The notes under the pieces are model-generated. The model saw only the letters and a list, made by a program, of their open reading frames with translations. It was not told the origin of the DNA and did not search any database. Below, one piece after another: positions 59,969 to 64,000 of a DNA stretch of 64,000 bases. The translations under genes and the position numbers were made by a program. The stretch spans positions 158,017,310-158,081,309 of the forward strand of contig NC_134837.1 of the NCBI RefSeq assembly GCF_004210375.1, read 5' to 3'. The DNA is from Tachypleus tridentatus (Eukaryota > Arthropoda > Merostomata > Xiphosura > Limulidae). Every line of letters begins with the position of its first letter. The first letter of the stretch is position 1.

Positions 59969-61370
59969 AAAGCTAGTGTTAAGTTTTCAGGCACTATAGG
60001 GTTGTACTAGATATAATTCATGCATACCTGTGAAACTGATTGACAGTATAGTCAATACGAACATATCTGTATTTCACTGTAAATGTAATGTAAAAAAAAA
60101 AACCCTTGTATTAAAGTGATTTAAGTTCTCAATTACTAATTAACAAAAATAATGATGGCTCCATCAAAATATGTGTTTATATATTAAAAAAATAATTTGT
60201 AATTGTCACCAATGACAAAAGTTTGTTGGAGATGTGTATGATCTCTTGCTATTAACCATGAAACCAGTGCTGGAAAATATGGCCTTAACTGGTTCAGAGG
60301 ATTCAATCCATGACCAGATTTGCTACTTGTTTCAAATGTCAGTTATGCGTATCTTTTTGTCATCTTGGATTTTAACTGCTGGAGCTGTTAACTCTTCTAA
60401 TACTAATATTATTGTGTTAATACCAATAGATTTACTACAATATTATGTCTTATAGCATTTTTTTCAAAACGTTTTTTCTCTGTGTGAGTTGTGTAAAATT
60501 TCTATGGAAATATGCAATCAGTGAACTTGTATTTGATTTTATATGTTGAAAAAAATAATTTGACAGTAATTTATAACTTACCAGTAAATTATGCATGTGT
60601 GTAGTTGCACCAAAAAGTTAGGACTGCAGTAAAATGTGTTTATTCGTACAATTGAAAGACGTATTATATTATCAACACGTGACAACGAAAACCTCTATGA
60701 TTCAAACGTAAATTATTGAGTGGTGGTGTTAGAAGAACAATTTAATGATATTCAAAACCAAAGTAAGTTGTATGTATAAAAAAAACACTTGTATGATTTA
60801 CAGCATTATGTCTGAGCTGGAAAGACATAAACAAGGAGGTTTACATGGTATGAATTTTGCTGAAAGTGGACCTAGGTGAAATAAATATCAAAATAGTGAT
60901 GAGATATCTTGTAGCTTAAGTTTTCTTTTAAAGAAAACTAATAGGGAACAGTGTTTTACTGTATATTACATAACACATTATTCATGTGTTTGTTTGGCTA
61001 GAGTTAGGTAATATCCTTTAAGCTACTTGTAGTTACAAGTCTGGTGAGTAAAACAAGATTTTCACTTTAGTTCTAAAAGTTTTGTAAATTCATGAATAAA
61101 TGTGTTAAAATATTTGACGTTAGAAATCCCAGGGTTCAGAAACAAAACTTAAGGAGTTTTATTAATATTGGCTTAAGCAATTAGTATAAATAATGAACCT
61201 TGATACGGTTGTACCGATTACATGGAGGTGATGGTAAGAAATTGTTAATCTAAATTCCATGGCGTTAGTATAAATAAAGCTATTAACATTGGTTTAGAGA
61301 AAAAACACTACCATCATGTATTTTAAAGAATCTGGTTGGTTCTGTGAAGTAAAGGTCTGTTCCAAATAAT
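59969..61370. other. spacer, nothing recognised
   Basis: AT-rich DNA with no supported feature. Confidence 0.5.
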
Positions 61371-61634
61371 AGCGGCCAGATGGGTTAAGGCGTTTAACTC
61401 ATAATCTGAGGGTCGCGGGTTCGAATCCCCGTCACACCAAACATGCTTGCCCATTTAGCCATGAGGGCGTTGTAATATTACGGTCAATCCTACTATTCGT
61501 TGGTAAAAGAGTAGCCCAAAAGGTGGCTGTGGGTGGTGATGACTAGCTGCCTTCCCTTTAGTCTTACACTGCTAAATTAGAGACGGCTAACAAAGATAGC
61601 CCTCGTGTAGCTTTGCGCAAAATTCAAAACAAAC
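61371..61634 (+). mobile_element. SINE (tRNA-Thr-like type), lacking the first bases
   Basis: It begins gcggccagatgggttaaggc without the usual gcccggcat. B box gcgggttcgaatccccgtca is perfect. The body and 3' domain gtagctttgcgcaaaattca are complete. The flanks share only ATAATA, so the target duplication is unclear. Confidence 0.92.
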
Positions 61635-64000
61635 CGGATAATACGGATACGATCGAGTGTCACTTTCTTAGTTGTGGTTTGTTGGTGTGTACTGACAATG
61701 AAGTCATGATATCTATTTGAAAACGTGTAAAAAAAGGTGCAACATAGGTAACTAATGAATGAATATTTTCTGTAAAATTATTGTCAATACTATACGTGTA
61801 GCTATCAGTTTGCCCGCCAATTTTGATTTCATGTCTTTAAGTCACTTTTTTTACTGCAGTTTTTTTTACACTTAAGTTGTTTTTGATCAGGTAATGATAA
61901 CATGTCAAAAGTATTTTATTGTCAGTTGTAAAACTTAGAAGTTGAACATTTTAATGTAAATTTGGTTTAAAACTGGCGATTGTAGATTTTTAGAGGTATA
62001 TTTTCACTTGAATGCGATTGTAATAGTTTATTTCAACTTTCTTATTAAAGTCTTAAAGTTGAAAATTTCAGTTTAATTTTCATTACATTTTTATTCTTTT
62101 TGAAGATACATCTCTTTTGAAAGGGGATTTAGCCCTCTAAAACTACACGTGTAAATTTAGTTTTGATCGTATGTGAATTTTTAAACCCATCTGCACTATG
62201 TTCTAAACTACTTTATTATTGTTTTCAATTCGCATCAGATAGTTTTCGATTTGTATGTAATTTTCTGTACGTCCAATAGTAATTTATTTCAGTGGTGCAG
62301 TTGTATTAGGAAGTCTGTGATTATTTTTATTACACAATAATTGTCACCCGAAGAACAGCCTGTGAGGTTACTTATAGCAGGAATGAACTATCCAACTTGG
62401 AAAAATGTTTTGCTAGAAAATAAATATCTAACACAAAATACATTTATAGTCTCGTGGTCCATTGAGCTTGGTATTTTTGTTAACAAACTATTATTTTAAA
62501 ATAAATTACCATTTTAGAATTTTATGAAAAAGCGTATTTTCAACATAAATAATGTAGTTTAGTATTTATTTAGGGATTTTCAGTCTTTCTTAACATTTTA
62601 AGTAACTAAACTTATTGACGTACCCTGGTGAACTCATATACCAGTATGTATTCTTAAGCCTTATTTTTCTTGTCTGAGAGAATAAGTATTGTCTCAGTTT
62701 ATAACAATTTCTGATATGTTTATACATCTTCATTTTTTGTATTCCCTTTTGCATTGTCGTCTCAAAATGGATAATGCTCCTCGTGAAAGGTTTATTTATC
62801 GATTACGAGACATAGAGAGAAGGTTAATGCAAAAGTAAAACTCGGTTGTAAATCTGACAAATAAGATAGTTATGTCCTAAAAAGTAGTATCTTTGTATCT
62901 AATGGCAAAGGTGTTAATTTTACTAAATGTAAGCAGTTTAGCAGAATTATGATAAAAAATGCATATGCAGTTCCTCCACTGACCATTTTAATTAATCTCG
63001 GTGTATAAATAACACATATATATATATATATTTCTGAATAGTACTTAACAAATGATAAACTTCACTAGAGAACCTTTTCCAAATGTTTATTAATTTTTAA
63101 TATTTGTGTAAATATACATTTAATCACGTATTTACTAAGAAATGCTTCAACTGTACGTGTGTGTGTATATATATGGATCTACAGACGTAACCAGCACATT
63201 GTTTCTTGGATAGGTTACTCATTCTATCTAGGAGCATACAAGACTCATTGTTTCATGGTTGCAAATCTAATTTCTATACTTACTATACTTTTTATTCTGA
63301 GTTTTGTTCCTGAACGACTAAACAAAGACTACACTGCTAAGATAAAAGTCATATTTACATTTAAATTATAACATGACAAATTTTGGAGATTGAAACTTCT
63401 CAATGCACATAATCAGTGTAGAGAACTTAGTTTAACTTACTACAACTGAAGTAGACACAAACACTAGCATATATGACAACACCATGATCCAGGAGACATT
63501 AGTAACAAACAGTTTTTGTTTTGTTTTTCAGATTCTTTGGCAGTAACAAACAATTTTAACCATTATCGAATAACATCCAAATCCTTGGTTTACACATTTA
63601 AAAGGAATATACATTTCCTAGCTAAATACATAAAATGATAATCATATTTGGTAAAATATAACAGATTTATAATTAACCAAATAAACACTTCAAAAAAGTG
63701 AAACTAAATAGTAAAAAATATGACAAATCGAATCTAGGAAAAGGTACCTAGTTGACAGTCCTTATTCGATTTCCTGGTCGAACTTTCATGAAAACATTTA
63801 AACTTACATCTTTAAGAATTATTTTCACATACAAAAACACACGCTTACCTCGTCAAATAGGAGTTTGGCAATATATGTTCTGGTTTCTAGAAATACCGAA
63901 ATCCAAATTGATTTCAAAAGATCACATATGTATTAAAACAATGATACGAAATCGTAAATAAATATGAAATTAAGTCTTTAAATCAAAGAGACAGATCTTT
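61635..64000. other. 2.4 kb AT-rich DNA, nothing recognised
   Basis: No gene, RNA or element identified. The short frames at 63159-63371 and 63752-63961 have no family pattern. Confidence 0.5.
63016..63031 (+). repeat. (AT)n microsatellite
   Basis: A pure AT dinucleotide run of about eight units. Confidence 0.9.

Noticed and set aside
1607-61440. Sequences with tRNA A and B boxes at nine sites
   Set aside because: They are heads of SINEs: each is followed by the same SINE body and tail, several have target duplications, and the acceptor stems do not close as in real tRNA genes.
1-64000. CRISPR arrays, operons, bacterial promoters or a phage-type system
   Set aside because: The window is eukaryotic: spliced gene, SINEs and animal transposons. 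No spaced direct-repeat array and no prokaryotic gene cluster is present.

Overview
This is AT-rich animal nuclear DNA with one real host gene. The organism is probably a chelicerate arthropod, most likely a horseshoe crab. I infer that from the abundant tRNA-headed SINEs, whose body I recall from Limulus/Tachypleus sequence, from the mixture of Penelope, Tc1 and DIRS-like elements, and from an arthropod multi-copy gene family at 38-39 kb. No search was run, so the species is an inference. There is no sign of bacterial, plasmid or phage content.

Host gene: TYW1 (tRNA wybutosine-synthesising protein 1, 4-demethylwyosine synthase) lies on the + strand in 13 coding exons from 30243 to 56920, about 688 codons. 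It has an N-terminal membrane anchor, a flavodoxin domain (exons 2-6), an acidic linker (exon 7) and a radical-SAM domain (exons 8-13) with the CX3CX2C cluster motif. Exon 10 carries two net single-base losses next to homopolymers that break the frame. All other exons are open and well conserved.

Layout. 1-30 kb: intergenic DNA filled with dead or truncated elements: SINEs, a decayed Tc1-like element (about 2.5-3.2 kb), a 946-bp Tc1-like element inserted in a SINE (6930-7875), a 1161-bp Tc1-like element (11390-12550), two 5'-truncated Penelope-like insertions with target duplications (15126-15392 and 19892-20797), and a nearly full-length 1.6-kb Tc1 element (21398-23023) with two of three catalytic Asp lost. 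30-57 kb: TYW1. Intron 6 holds a minus-strand two-exon cysteine-rich gene copy (39057-37856) and a DIRS-like RNase H remnant; intron 9 holds a second probable DIRS-like remnant with a SINE inside it. 57-64 kb: the TYW1 3' end, two more SINEs and unannotated AT-rich DNA.

The most unusual signal is at 39164-39251. Directly upstream of the minus-strand gene copy in TYW1 intron 6 there are 18 consecutive 5-bp heat-shock-element units (alternating GAA and TTC in perfect phase, 11 of 18 exact), followed by a TATA-like run and the ATG. This looks like a heat-shock promoter driving a mobile or multi-copy gene of unknown function. A second point is that at least three SINE types with different tRNA-like heads appear to share one 3' domain.
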